Shown here: piece by piece, positions 37,402 to 50,931 of the stretch
Layout of the letters: every line of letters starts with the position of its first letter
Position numbering within the stretch: position 1 is the stretch's first letter
NCBI RefSeq assembly: GCF_001540865.1
Contig: NC_033621.1
Span: 24,016,580-24,080,579 of the forward strand
Direction of reading: 5' to 3'
Length of the DNA: 64,000 nucleotides
Origin: Ananas comosus
Taxonomy: Eukaryota > Streptophyta > Magnoliopsida > Poales > Bromeliaceae
The notes under the pieces: generated by a model
Told to the model about the DNA's origin: nothing
Seen by the model: the letters and a program-made list of their open reading frames with translations, nothing else
Databases searched by the model: none
Made by a program: the position numbers and the translations under genes

Positions 37402-37739
37402 AAAATATATATATATATAAAAGCTGATCGCTAGATACCGTCCACCACGGCAATTGTTAACTGCCCAAAATAATCCTACCATCATCAGATGATGCACCGG
37501 GTGTATAAAAATATCTGCCATAGAAGACTTAAAATCAGAATCTAAGTTCCCATTTTTATTTCTATGATATTTATAATATCTATACATTAAATTTATACAT
37601 AAATTAATTTTTTTTTTTTGTGCCGTTAATTATTTGATGTATTAATAATAAATATTCAATGGTGTAGGTCAAATCTATTTAGTGTACTAGATTTTAAATT
37701 TTATGACATGTTAATATTTGTGTACGGTGCTTGAGGAGT

Positions 37740-38337
37740 ACGGATACACTAAGTACAGGTGATAAATAAAAGTCTGCCCCGCCTCCCGTCCCGAATTCGT
37801 GACGGATTGGAAATAGTTATCCCATAATCCGCCCCGCCTCATAACCCGCCTCTCGCCGGCGCCCCGAATCCGCCCAGCCAAATAGTATTTGTTTTACAAA
37901 TTTTAATATTATTAACATTTTGTAAATATAAATCAACAAAATTTTTAATATTAATTGATAATATTATCAAGTTATATATAAATAACAATATCAACTATAA
38001 AAATTAAAAATATCAATCACAATTCGTAATAAAATTCAAAGTTGCAAAATGAGACTATGAGAGCTAATATAATTGGGTTTTTTTTTATAAATATATCATT
38101 TTTTAGGGATATTTTAAAAAAATATAGAAATAGTTTTCGGGACGGATTCGGGATGGATTCGGGGCAGGGCGGATTCGGGGCGGATAAAAAATTTTTCAGT
38201 TTCCTACCCGTATCCGCCTCGGATCATAAAACTACCCCGTTTTCTGCCCCGAATTCGTTTATTTCCTCTCGTTTACTGCCCCATTCGGGACGGATCGGGG
38301 CGGGAGCTCCACCAACCCGGATCCGTTTGCATCCCTA
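37740..38337. mobile_element. GC-rich-ended inverted repeat element, possible degenerate DNA transposon
   Basis: The left part (ctgccccgcctcccgtcccgaattcg...) and the right part (...cattcgggacggatcggggcgggagct) are GC-rich and roughly reverse complements. The middle is AT-rich. Both arms are built of short ccgcccc/ggggcgga words. The right border reads ggatccgtttgcatccctac, which resembles the terminus of common plant non-autonomous elements. The 106-aa frame at 38042-38362 is a by-product of these words. Confidence 0.5.
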
Positions 38338-38732
38338 CTCTGACCTCAATTCCCGTTCCTAAACTTACAAATTTTATCATGATCAAGTGCTTTTTGGATT
38401 GTCTCATGTCTTTTGATCGGTGTTTATCCCCACCATATTTCGATTTTCTTACGTAAAAAATATTTACTTCTCCGTTCCTATTTGAGCGGTGCATGACAAC
38501 GCGATGAAGCGGGTCCACCAGTAGTTGGAGTTAATTACAGTCGCATACGAAATAGTTATGCGGATGCAAAGTGGCGTGAAAGGATGGGTTTTGTTTTTGC
38601 TTGGCTCCTCAAGTACAATATTAATAATAATAATTAAATAGAACGATAATATGCCATGCTTGTAGATGGGACAATGTTAATCACTTGCTTTTAAAACAAA
38701 AAATAAAAAATGATAACATATTTAGGTTTAGT

Positions 38733-38900
38733 AGGTTTAGTTTGGTTTTGAAGTTTATATAACGCTATTAGATAAAATAAAATTAAAAAAAAAGCATATA
38801 GAGATATGCTTCTGCGTTCTCTGATGGGATCGCAGAAAATATATCGTAACCGACTGATCGCAATATACGGAACGCAATATTACATACGGAAACAAACAAA
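38733..38900. mobile_element. MITE of the dispersed family (copy 3, opposite orientation)
   Basis: It contains gatgggatcgcagaaaatat and accgactgatcgcaatata, the reverse complement of the block shared by copies at 11731 and 24151. It ends cgcaatattacatacgg..., matching the start of copy 1 on the other strand. Confidence 0.55.
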
Positions 38901-39358
38901 ACATACAAAAACAAAAATTAACTATTTTTTATTTTTCATTTTTTATTTTCGACAAAATATAAAGTTCGTTCAGTTAAAACAATTTGCAGACCTTTTATAA
39001 AATAAATATATTCATTAGCCAACATTTGAAAGTAAAAGTAAGAAGGAAAAAAAAAAAAAAATCATTGCTTACTATCAAGTATCAATGCTAACTTGGAACT
39101 CCGGAAATTATTATGTAAAAATGTCAGGTACAACGAAAAAGAGGCAAAAAAGGGTTTTAAGGTATAATCTAGGACCGAATCAACAGTAACTTATACAGAA
39201 ATAATCATTAGATTTATTGGATACAGTAGTTCTTTTAAATCTCGCGATCGCCTCGACGTATAAATAGCGTGTTAAAAGCCACAGGATGAAGGCGCTTCTC
39301 TTTCTCCATCGATCGCCAATTCGAGCGAACAATGTCTTCAAACTTGTTTACGAGGAGA
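38901..39358. other. Downstream flank of the glucosidase I gene
   Basis: AT-rich DNA without a recognised gene. It is presumably 3' UTR and downstream flank of the minus-strand glucosidase gene. Confidence 0.4.
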
Positions 39359-42300
39359 TCATCTGTGTAGGCTCGGATACGCCTCCGCCATCATCAAGAC
39401 CACGAGCGAGGTCCAACCGGTAAAAGGCCGCGCGCCTTTGCCCTTTCCCTTGTTCTTTTGGTCGTAATTTTCCCACAAGAAGCCACTTTCGTAGTAGTTC
39501 CGCACAACGTTCCTGTTGTTAGTGATGAAGAAACAGTGAGATAGGGCTGAAGACCAGCCTCGAATCGGTTTTTTCCCTTCAGATATATACATTCTGAACA
39601 CAATTATGTATCCGAATATAGATCGCTGCAAAAATCTGAGTTTTCATATGATACGAAGATTCTGATTTCACAAGACGAATATATGTAATAAATAGATGAT
39701 TTCGCAGGGGGTATGTATGTTAAAGCTCGTTTGCCGTTCCTCCTTTTAAACTCTCATTTTAGAGTTTAAGAAATAAAGGTCAGGTACCTGATCAAGTTAG
39801 ACCTGAGCTCCTGGTACAATTCTCCTGCTCTCGCCTTGTACGGTCCATCCTCTGCAGCATAATTGAGGGGTTAGAGATTGCATATGTTTAAATAATTAAG
39901 AGAGATATATATTAAGCTATTTGAGGCTTTAGCATCAGTTTGTTACCTTGTGCATAATGATTTAGTGCCGAAAGAATCATGTAGTTCATGTTCATCCAAA
40001 TGGGGCCTCTCCAATATGGCGGGTCGTGCTCCGTATTGCGTTTCATGTACAACGAGCTATAACAGTGAATGAAATCGATAAGAATACAGCATTTTCCAAC
40101 TAAGGTCTAGATTTAATTTTTTTTTTTTTTTTTAAAAAGAGCTTACAACGACGGGAGAGCAATGCTATTCTTCTTTTAACCTTTTTGCACGCATAAAGGG
40201 AGAACAATGCTATTCATTTTTTTCATCGCGCTCAACTAAAATAGATTGCTAAGCAGGAATACCTTGTTTTGGAAAGCGAACGAAGTCCGTAATCAGTCCA
40301 CAAGATTGAGCGGTTGGAGATAAGATCTAGCTGTTTTTCAAGAATCCACGATTCCTGGAAAAGAAAAAAAAATTATTGCTTATTTTGATATATCTATCAA
40401 CAATCTATCCTATATAATAGAAGGTCTTAGACAAAGACACGCTTGAATTTCGCTTACAGGTGGAATGATACCCATCATAAATGGGAAAAGGCTCACATAA
40501 CCAACATGGGGAACCAATTGTAGCTGAGGCTTTTCCAGGGTTTCTCTTAAGAGCTCTCTTTTCATCATCTCGTTGCTTCTTACCTCGTACCATCTCAGGC
40601 GAACCTAAAATTAGAATGTGAAAGCAAAAACAGTACCATATAAGAGCAACAACTAGAGCAAGCAATCAAGAATGAACTTTACTAACAAATAAATTTTAGA
40701 ATGCTGATTAAATCCGCGTGAGATGCAACAAATGAACTGAGAAGTTAAAGCACCACCCTGTACATTCTTTGCCCTTTTGCTCTTTTTTATAGCAAGCAAC
40801 GAGAAATAATCAATTCCGCCTATTTGCTCGCAATTACAAAATTGTAACTAATTTCTGAAGTGAAGGTGCTAGGTTTTCATAATTTGCAAATAACTTAATG
40901 AGGCTGCACAATTTACTTTCAAAATACATGTAAAAATATATTGTTTCGTTATAACTCCTTCAATATGAAACAAGTTAACTAACCTTCTCTGTGTGGTTCC
41001 CAAAATCATAGTATGCTCCAGAAGTATCATCCAAATGCATCTGGCCAAAATAAATGCAACAGTAATAAGCTCAAAACTGACAAATAATAGACAATTTTAT
41101 TTTGATTCTCTTTTTTCTTTCTGAATTATAGTCCAAAATTTTCCATCTAGTTTTAACGTGAAATGTTCCTTAAAGAAGCACGTTTCTTTATATTTGCTAT
41201 TATTGTTGCCAAACAGATTAGAGGAGGGTCACTGAGCATCTTACCCAATTCAAGAAATAAAAATCAATTTAGCAACACTTCAAGACATTTCACGTAATAC
41301 AGACGGAGAAAAAACTCACTTGGACCACGTTATTGTAACAAAATGAGCAGGAGACGAAATAAGTTTGTTGTCTTAAATTTTTGCTATAGAGAACAGAAAG
41401 TCAGAAGCAAAATAAATGCAATAGGTTATGATGTCAAAAACGCCCTCCACTATATGTTGTCCAGTACCTTATAGATTTCTAAGTAATATTTTTTATTTTG
41501 GCTGGCAAGAAAACATAGATTACCTGATTGAGGACCTCAAAGTTTGAAAGTTGTTTGGACATCAAATTATAATCCTGCACAAGTTCCATCACAATGCTAA
41601 TTACATAGAACGAAAAAAATCCTTCATTGTGTGCATCAATCATAAAACCAGTTACATTTGCATATATAATCCTTGCAAAATTACCAATTTCTATATGCAT
41701 CCTTGCAAATCTGAATTTCATATATGTGCTCTGAAAAATGCTTCCTTACAAAGATACCCTACACTTGCAAAAGCGCTGCTCTTAGAAAATACTTTTCTTA
41801 TTGAAGACAAACCTCCCCCGTGAATTGAATAATTCCCTAACTTAAAAGTCATCTGTGTAGAAACTGCAGTTTCAACGGGCACACAGGAAAATTCTTATTT
41901 GCATGAATACATATTTAAAATAGATGATTGCCTATGTACATGTAAAAGGCCCAAATAAACTATGATACCTTTTCTAAATCGCTTTTCATGTTGAGATGCT
42001 CTGCAATTGAATGCATGCAATCCGAAGCTAGAAGCATCCAACATCTCAGATCTACATGGCGCTCCTCATCATTAGGGTGAGATGCGCGAGGGTAATCGTC
42101 TAACCCAGATGTCAAAGTCTAGAATACAATGGTTTTAAATTAAAAGAAGTGAATTGGAGCATAAAAATGGCAAAATATAATAAAAAGTTGAGTACAAGAA
42201 AGGGCGTTTAGAAAACCTTAGGATTCAATTCCCTTCTTGTTGTGTTGTCTCTTCCATGCCAATAAAAGGTGCCTTTATGCTTCCCTGGGAACCAAAGACT

Positions 42301-45300
42301 GGGTTAAAGTGAAAAGTGAAAAAGTTTTTCGAAGTTCATATGAACAACTGATTTTTATATAAGCATTATACTATTAGAGTAATGATGATCTCATCTTACA
42401 TTTTACCTTCAAAGAATGCAAAAAGACAAAGAAACGAGTCAAACTCACCAGATTGTATGGTATTGAACCATTGAAACCATGCATTCAAGCGAATGTAAGC
42501 TCTTTCTAGGAATGCAGAGATCTTCTTGGTTTCCTCACTTGAAAAGCTGCTTGTATTTATACCACTTGCCAACTCTGAATAGATCAAATATTCAGCATCA
42601 AAGCACAGCCTCGCATTATTTTCATAAGTATATACTCGTTGAATAACAATGGTTAATAAGAAAATATAACTATCTTTTGCGACGAGGCGATAAATATGAA
42701 AACCAACATCATATCATAGATTAATCTAAAAGACACAAGATGACCAAGGCTTGAACTCTCTCCGAGCACCTTACAGCTTATCTCATAAAAGCTTCATCAG
42801 CTTAGGAAAGGGAAAAAAAGAAAAAAAGAGGACAAGTGAGCTTACCTCGTAGAGCTAGGAATAAAGTCGGTGGGTTCCCATTCGATGGATGCTGGAGAAC
42901 AAATTCATCAGGAACTTTACTGAAAAAAGAAATAACATAAATTTATACATAATATAACCAACATATGCACAATACAAATATTTCTTTACAACAAGTTGAA
43001 TCAATTATACAAAATATAACGAACATATGCACATTACAAATATTTCTTTGCAACAATTCGAATAGAAAATTCTTCACTAAATAGGAGAAGAAACTTACCT
43101 CAACGCTTCAGCTCCTAGGATTTGCTCACGAGGAATCCACCCATCTATATTAATAAGATCTAACCAATGCCCAATTATATCCATGCACATATCAACATCC
43201 CAGCGCCTACACATTGACATATATATAAGTCGGCGTCAAGAAGAAAGCAAAGTTTACAAAAGATTTGCATATACACCCCTGCAAAATTATCTACTTTACA
43301 TATTAAACTGATTTCTCATATGTGACATTTCAAAACTTAGTTTCTAACACATATACCTGTGTATTTGCAAAATGCCTCTCTCAGCAAAACTTTTTCCAAC
43401 TCAAACCAAATCTTTCCCCCTTGAATTGGATGACTTCCGGACTCAAGATAAGGGCATTTCATTTTGAAACACTTTCTAGGAGTACATATGAAAATTCAGA
43501 TATTAGAGGGGGTGCACATGAAAATGAATGTAAATCCCAAATATGAATTGCGGGCAACCAACCAAACGATGAGCTGATGAAAGCCTTCGTCCCACAAAAA
43601 TCCCCTCGGAAAGAACGATCTACTGGGAACAGCAGTAAAAAGTGCAGCTGGCCAATAAGAAATGGATTTATCACCATTCTTTTGCTGCAAAGAGAAATTT
43701 CCTCAGGCATGATTATTCTTAAGTGTTTCAGTATAAATGTTTAGCCTCATAGGAGGAATATATCTAGCTACAACTAGAATCCAGATAATCAAACACACCA
43801 CATATAGTATAAACAAAAATAAGAAGAACAAAGTTGAACTCAGTTAACTTACAGTGAGGCCTTTCGGCAGAGCAATTCTCGACTGGCCATAGAAATAGCC
43901 AATGCCACCAAGAAGATTGCCTATCGCCGCCCTACCAACAGATATTTCTTCAGAATCATCCTGAGTCAAAGCAACACCCGCATGGCTATAATATATGAAG
44001 TAGAGAGATTTATAATCACAGATTTAAGGTTCACCTATCTGCAAAAAATTATTATCATAGCCGAATTTACATTTTACGTGGTAAGTACATTTGCAGGTTG
44101 GAGTATAGTAATTTAACGTATAAATTTAATATTCTTTATGTACATGTTTATAATTAAAAATCCATAATGTTCACATACATAAAAACCTTTGCACCAAGTA
44201 TGCAACAGAGAAAGTGGTAACAACACCATACATATAAAAATAGACAAGTAACAACCATCAGCAGCAGGCTCACCTCGTCCTTCACATTGAAGCATCTCGC
44301 ATATTTGTCTTCAAAATCCTTTTGTTTCTCTTCCAAGCGACTGGTCAAAAAGACACCTAGTATATGTCCATATAAAGGTAACAAAAAAAATATATATCAC
44401 AAATATTTCGGCATCTACCAGCTTAATAGAAATGCAAATATCTAAATTCTAAAGGCGTCTGATAGTTTATAAAAAATAGTACTTTAAGTAGATACACTGT
44501 CCACAGTCCACTCAAATGATTCTGAATAATGTAAACTACCCCATAGTATATTCTGAAGCTGTTGAAAAAAAAAATGCATACTGATCATCCATTGGAGTTG
44601 AAAAAGGAAATTGTAAATTGCACCATCCCATATAATCCTTAAATGAGCCATATTACAGGTTACAATTTCCAAAATAGTTTCTAAAATGATTTTTGAAAGC
44701 ATGTAGTGATTCTCTAGTTTCATTGAAGTCAATACCTAACAAACGAACAAAAGGCAAAACAAAGCAACAGATTCAGAAAGAGAACTTCTGCGAGTATAGT
44801 TGCAATATTAGACAACATATATTGTAAGTGTGACAAATTCATCCGTGTAGTAACCAGCACGAGGAACCATGTAAAGAAATTGGTATTAAGGTAATCATCT
44901 CCCACTATATAAATATATGAATAACAAATTGCAAAACAAACAATAAATAAGCAAATACGAATTTATAAAATGAATGGATACTTAACAAATACGAATCATC
45001 ATCAACAAAATATCGCTATAGTGAATGATAGATGCACCAGGTTTCTATCATTTATTAATCAACCTCTTTACCCCATAACCCCCATAATTATTTGATTAAT
45101 TTTGTTGGATAAAAACCAACAGGTTCCCTACATAACTATCAGTTGCCATTTCTTTGAAGAAGAAGCAAAGATGAGTTTCTTCAATTTGACCATAAGTTTC
45201 TTCCTAATGAACATCAAAGTGCAGGATGAGGACAAGTATTATCCAACATCATATTTCAATCAACAAAGGCCTATTTTAAAGACGTTGTAGCATTAGATAG

Positions 45301-48019
45301 CTAGTTACTTGATTACTAATGAAGCACATGTACCTGTAAGGCTGTTGATTCGTTCTTCTATCCTCGAACTTGTTGAATCAGTTCCAGATACAAACACTAT
45401 ATCAATTTTCGCAGGGAGCTTAACAGAAATCTGAGGTGTAATGGAACAAAGATGCAAACAAACAGGGCAAACAAATACATCAGAGGGTCAGACCCTAAAT
45501 TCCACAGTTTAAAGCAATTACTATACAGACTTAAGGCTGGCATTATTTGGTGAATTCTTTTCTATTTTTTTTCATCATTCACATTACCTGATAAACCATA
45601 ATGTTTGGAGAGTCTTCAACTATGTCTGGCAGTTGCACGAACCCCGTTCTCCTTGCCTAGAAAAGGAGGCCGCACCAAAAACAAGTAAATTTAGATGAAA
45701 TTTCATCCGTGAAACAGAAAATAGAAGTTTGAGACGAACTTGTCCTATCTAGGAGATTATCGAGCAACATATGGGATTAATTTGACATTACATGGCTTGC
45801 AAGAGTACCCTGGACTAGTTCAGTTAAATTGTGCATATGAAGAGATCTGTAACCAGCAATTCGTTTTTCCAGATTATCCTGTAACAAGACACAGCTACTC
45901 AAACACCATACTTTAGCAAAGGAAACACAAAAAAAAAAAAAGCATAAAAGTTGATGATCCACGAAAAGATAAAATGTTGTACGACGTACGGTCGATTGTA
46001 GATGCAGCTCCCAACTACCAACATCGTTTCGGGTCCCAGATGCCAAAAGGATGGTATTGCGATGCTCAAAGTCTTGTCTACCCATATCAAATGATTTTCC
46101 TTCTTCATCAGCCAAGTAAAAGAATAAATGAACAGCTCCCTCTTTAGGTTCAGTTAAACTTGACCTGCCATGAACCAAATGGATGCCAACAACCATTACA
46201 AGTTTGTCATGATACTGATATCTTGCGATGACCAGCCAAGCATAATTTTAAGGGTCTTGAAGTAATTACCAAAGTGAACAAGTACAAAGTTTTACAATTT
46301 ATCAAGGTTATAAGCTTCCTCAAGCTGTTGTGTCAAATTAATTCCCAAAATCTAAAGTAATTAGGAAATAATCAATTTGCGATGAAACTTTGTGGGCAAT
46401 CTATAGCAGATCATACCTGCTGCAAAAGAAATAATAATAATATAATAAATAATAATACCGAACGCTTACTTCTCATCCTGCGCTTCCAGTCTAACAGCCC
46501 AATCCCCTCCATATCCACTGCCTTTTCCTCTCTCTTTCAAAAAACTAGTAGTCAAAGACAAGCCGTGATCGATCAACACTTGGCGTCCATAATCTCTACC
46601 ATTGTGATCCGTCCACCCATATATACTAAGTTCATCAGAATCTTGGCAAACATGACGCAGAAAATATTGTCCATTCTTTGTGCCAAGCCACATTAATCCA
46701 GCAATTAGTGACCGGTGTGTTCTGCAAAAGTAAATATATAAAATTAGAACATTTAGGAAAACCCAAAAGAACTTTAGCTCCAAAAAAGATCGCATGAATT
46801 ACTCGCATGTAAATATTAGCTGAAAACTGAAAAGTCTTTTGAGGTCCATAGAAGGCCATAATGTCTGCAGAGAAAGTGGCCAAGTGCTTTCAAATGCCAA
46901 CTATAGACAACAAGAATATTGAAGTTTTTAAATCATTTCAATCCTAAAAACACAAATTTTACTCAAGAGAAGAGCAATGCAATGGTAAGAGAGTTAAACA
47001 TGCTAGGAAGATTATTTCACCGGAAGCTATCTATGTAACCCAAAGGAAAAAAAAATTACAAACTTATACACACAATAAACTCAATCTATGGAAAATAAGA
47101 AGAACAGATGAACAGCTCGCAACGGAAAATTGGAACCTGGCACGAATCCCGAGGTAAACATGGGGTCGGTAGGTCCCCCAGTACAAGCTCTCCTTGTGCT
47201 CCCCTTGAAACTACACCATTCAACGAAAACCCATTATTCCATCAACAACCAAAAAAAAAAAAAAAAAATCCATTTTTTCCACTAAAAACAAGCAATTTAA
47301 CTAACATATGCATCCTTCTGTAACATTACATGATTCTAGGCTAAAATGTATGGATTGTCCCTTTACTATCTCAATACTGCGATTGGTCCCTATATTAGTA
47401 CTTTCACATTATACTCTTCAAACTCATACCCGACTATTTAAAGAAAAAAAAATAACTTTTATTGTAAAATAACATTTTTAATCTTATTTCAAGTAAATTG
47501 AGAAAACAGTTGTTCAGGAGAAATTTTTTTTTTCAAAAAAAAACAGACTTTTTATGGTTAAAAATGAAATTGCAATGTATGCAACATTTCCGGAGCTAAA
47601 CTGTTCGAGTAGAAACATTGGGACAGTAAAGGGACAATCCGTACAATTTACCCTGTGTTCGGGATCCATTTCACCTGAGGAAGCTCAATCATCTTCGGCG
47701 CCGGCAACGGCGTCACGACCCTCATCACCTTCCTCACCGCCGCATCCTCCTCCTTCGATCCCCAGCGGTAGTTATACACGAGAAGAGAGACGAGGAGGAG
47801 GGCCAGAAACCCTAACCCTAGCCCTAGGAGGGTTCCCAGGCTCACGTCCATCAAGCGGATGCGGCCATGGTCGCCGCCACCACTCCCCCTCCGCCGCTTC
47901 CCGGGCGCGCCGCCGCCGCCGCCGCTGCCGCCCACTCGCCGGGGCTCGTCGGCGTCGCGATCCGCCGCCGCCGCCGCCGCGGCGCCGCCGCGAGCGGTTC
48001 GCCGGCGACCTCCCGTCAT
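39359..48019 (-). CDS. GCS1: Mannosyl-oligosaccharide glucosidase (ER glucosidase I, GH63)
   Basis: A long multi-exon gene from [12 protein letters not shown] (start 48019) to [21 protein letters not shown] (stop 39359-39361). The enzyme removes the terminal alpha-1,2-glucose from Glc3Man9GlcNAc2 on new glycoproteins, the first trimming step of N-glycan processing in the ER. The N-terminus is basic and Gly-rich, followed by one membrane anchor (about residues 60-82, [20 protein letters not shown]), so a type II ER membrane protein. Luminal exons include [61 protein letters not shown] followed by [58 protein letters not shown] and [21 protein letters not shown]. All are conserved family blocks in the expected order. 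About twenty exons are implied; I did not fix every boundary. It diverges from RPL17 across about 380 bp. Confidence 0.95.
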
Positions 48020-48399
48020 CGCTCGCTTCGCAACGAAAAGGGGTTTTGCACGAGATTTTAGGTAGAATTAATGCTAAATTGCATCGCGTGGTCCCTGAAT
48101 TTTGACCATATTTCATTTTAAACCTTAAAACTTTTTATCATGAAGATTAGTCTACCACGTCATCCGTAGACCACCAAACTACCTACTTTTGAGTTTTGAC
48201 AACAGTGAAAAGGAGTGAGATTTTGCGGTCCACAGATTACTTGGTGCACCACGTCGACGCAACAACTAGTCCATACTGAGTTTTTCGTCCTTTCTCTATA
48301 AATACCCTTTCATCTCTAGGGTTTCTCTTCGCAAGCGGAGTGCGGCGGCGAGAGCGATTCCTCTGCATTTCCCCCCACCTCCCCAATCTCTCCGCGGCC
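48020..48399. promoter_or_regulatory. Shared divergent promoter region of GCS1 and RPL17
   Basis: Only 380 bp separates the two start codons. On the RPL17 side a clear TATA box TATAAATA lies at 48297-48304. A telo-box-type CTAGGGTTT (48316-48324) follows, an element common near transcription starts of plant ribosomal protein genes. No TATA box is evident toward GCS1. Confidence 0.65.
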
Positions 48400-50931
48400 A
48401 TGGTAGGGTTTCCTCACCCTCTTCTTCTTCTTTCTCTTTTCCTTCTTCGTCTCGATCTCTTGATGCGTATCGTTCTCACTTCGTTTCTTTGTTAATCGCA
48501 GGTGAAGTACTCGAGGGAGCCCACAAACCCTACCAAGTGTAAGATCACATTGTTTCGTGTAGTAATTTAGTTGTTTTCGATCTTAATATAGTTCAATCTG
48601 AGCGTGGTAGTGAAAAGCGGACACTTTTATGAATCATTTAGTGCGTGATTTAGTTGAATAAGTGATTGTGTAATGGATTTGCTTGTAGTGTAATGGATGA
48701 GCATATGAAGACTTTTAGGGTTTGGGTTTACTTATTTTGCTTTGTTTCGTTTTTTGCAGCCGCCAAGGCCATGGGCCGGGACTTGAGGGTTCACTTTAAG
48801 GTAATGTGGTTTTTTTAAATTTTTTTTGTGAATATATCTATGCTTTGTGTATTTGTACTTGAGTGTTTTTATTGTTAATTTTGTGAAAATTTTTATCCTT
48901 CGTGCTGTTACATTATTGTGGTTGATCTAAGTATTGCTCTATCTTCCTGCTGCTTTTGTTCATATGATGTATAAGACTAAGGAACTATCATAGAGGGGTT
49001 AGTATATTGTTGCCTGTTGTATGCGCATCAAAATATATGCAAAAAAGTCCAATATTTTGAGGCCTTATTCTGGGACATTAAATATAACAATGAAATTTTT
49101 GGTTTTTCATTTGAGCAGTTTTTGATCCTTGCTGGAATTTTAGTTGCTCTAGATGAACAGTATGTTCTATTTTAACTGGACTGCAACTGCCTAAAGTAAA
49201 AAAGCAGGGTACTGTTGTCTTCATGAACAGTTCTCTCGTAAACTTTAGGGAAATCATGTACATTGTTATTGGGTGAACCTTTGTAAACTATGTGACAAAA
49301 GGTTCAGTAAACAATGGCACATATAATCATTTTTATTTGCTTTTTTCTCTTTTTTTTTTTTTTTGGAGGTGGCCAGGCTCAGTAATGCTTCATTCGGATG
49401 GAGAGAATTGGAGAGGAAAGAAGAATAAAAAAGAGGAGAGATAAAAAGAAAAGAAAGGAAAAGTAAGAAAGTAATTTTCTCTCTGGTCCTTTGGATTAAA
49501 GGAAGAGAAGAAGATAAAATAACTTTCCTTTTCTCTCTCTCTCTCTCTCTCTCTAGTTTTGGGGAGAAAAAAATTGACCGCTATGGAAGGTCATTTTCTC
49601 TCAATTTCTCTTCGTTTGTCTCCGCAAATTTTGATCCAAATGAGACAGTTATTTTCTCTTCTTAACTTTCTTTTAAAGTATTTTACTTTTAAAGTATTTT
49701 ACTTCATCCCCCAACGGCTTATAAGCAAAAGTGATAGATAGCAAAGTACTGAAAACTTGTAGTTTTAAGAGGGTCATTTAGTTTTTGATATTTTAGGACG
49801 GCAAAGTGAATACTGCTATATAACTGGGCAGTTTCCTGCAATTTAAGTTGTCTGGCAATCAACTTACTATCTTGTTGATTTCAACAGAACACTCGTGAGA
49901 CAGCTTTTGCAATTAGGAAGCTGCCGCTGGCAAAGGCTAAAAGATACCTTGAGGATGTGATTGCTCACAAGCAAGCAATTCCCTTCCGCAGGTTCTGTGG
50001 AGGCGTTGGCCGGACTGCACAGGCTAAGTCCCGCCACTCAAATGGGCAAGGCCGCTGGCCTGTCAAGTCTTGCAGGTTCATTTTGGATCTGCTCAAGAAT
50101 GCTGAAAGCAATGCGGAGGTACGAACCTTACTCCTATTCTCCTTTCTGTATTATGTGCTCAGCACTTTTATGTATTTATACTCTTGTAAAATCACTTTGT
50201 TACACATACATCCCTGTAAATTTTGAATTTTCTTATATACCCATTGCAAGTATAGTTTCTTGATATATGAGTTGTCCTATTCATGGGGCAAGTTAATATT
50301 TGTATTAGGAGATGCTTGTAGAGAGTTAAGAGGGGGGAAATTTTGTAAGGCCAAGGTTATATATTGATTAAGAAATTAAGTTTTTGTGGGGGGGACCTAT
50401 ATGGCAATTCAGATGTTGCAGGAATGCGTATGGAAACTAGATAATTTTTCAGGGGTTCATCAAAATAGCCTATTTTAAACATATGTTTTCTCCACCTCTT
50501 AAACTCAGGTGAAGGGTTTGGATGTTGATGCTCTCTACATTTCGCACGTCCAAGTGAATCAAGCCCAGAAGCAGAGGCGTCGCACCTATCGTGCTCACGG
50601 CCGCATCAACCGTGAGTATTCTGTTCTCTCTCTTTCCTTGTGCTCGAGTTGGACAATCTACACTTTGGTGCTTGACAAATATTTATACACTGGTCTATTG
50701 CAGCTTACATGTCTTCTCCGTGCCACATTGAATTAATTTTGTCGGAGAAGGAAGAGCCAGTTAAGAAAGAGGTAATTTTTAATATTGTGGTTAACCTTTA
50801 CAGCTTGATTATGTTGTTTTTGAAGCATGTTAATGCCGGTGAATATGTTTAATCACTTATAAATTTCACTTCTTATGTTGCAGCCGGAGTCGCAGATTGC
50901 GCCCAGGAAGACTAAGAACACTGTTGTGTAA
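48400..50931 (+). CDS. RPL17: 60S ribosomal protein L17 (uL22)
   Basis: Seven coding exons. The first holds only the ATG (48400-48402), directly followed by a GT donor. The second, from 48502, reads [12 protein letters not shown]; later exons give [35 protein letters not shown]..., [58 protein letters not shown] preceded by the R-I-N junction, and [15 protein letters not shown] with stop TAA at 50929-50931. This is eukaryotic uL22, a large-subunit protein lining the peptide exit tunnel. The match runs over the whole length and all junctions are GT-AG. Placement of TATA and telo-box sequences just upstream fits coordinated ribosomal protein expression. Intron 3 holds a probable MITE (49386-49648). 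Confidence 0.97.
49386..49648. mobile_element. Probable MITE in RPL17 intron 3
   Basis: The left end gcttcattcggatggagaga and the reverse complement of the right end gtctcatttggatcaaaatt form an imperfect inverted repeat around purine-rich then pyrimidine-rich DNA that includes a (CT)n run at 49533-49553. Confidence 0.45.

Larger units (their letters stand above)
36061..37402. repeat. Direct duplication of about 670 bp upstream of the exostosin gene, joined by one N
   Basis: Copy 1 (36061-36733) and copy 2 (36735-about 37402) begin with the same gaggagggggtgtggttcgt and run in parallel with scattered substitutions and small indels. A single N at 36734 separates them. Copy 1 starts 50 bp upstream of the exostosin ATG, so the proximal promoter is present twice. 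Each copy holds one MITE. Confidence 0.9.

Noticed and set aside
38042..38362. 106-codon plus-strand frame
   Set aside because: Generated by ggggcgga-type repeat words within an inverted-repeat element.
47554..48105. 183-codon plus-strand frame opposite the GCS1 start
   Set aside because: Pro/Arg-rich shadow of the GC-rich first exon of GCS1, which has clear protein homology on the minus strand.
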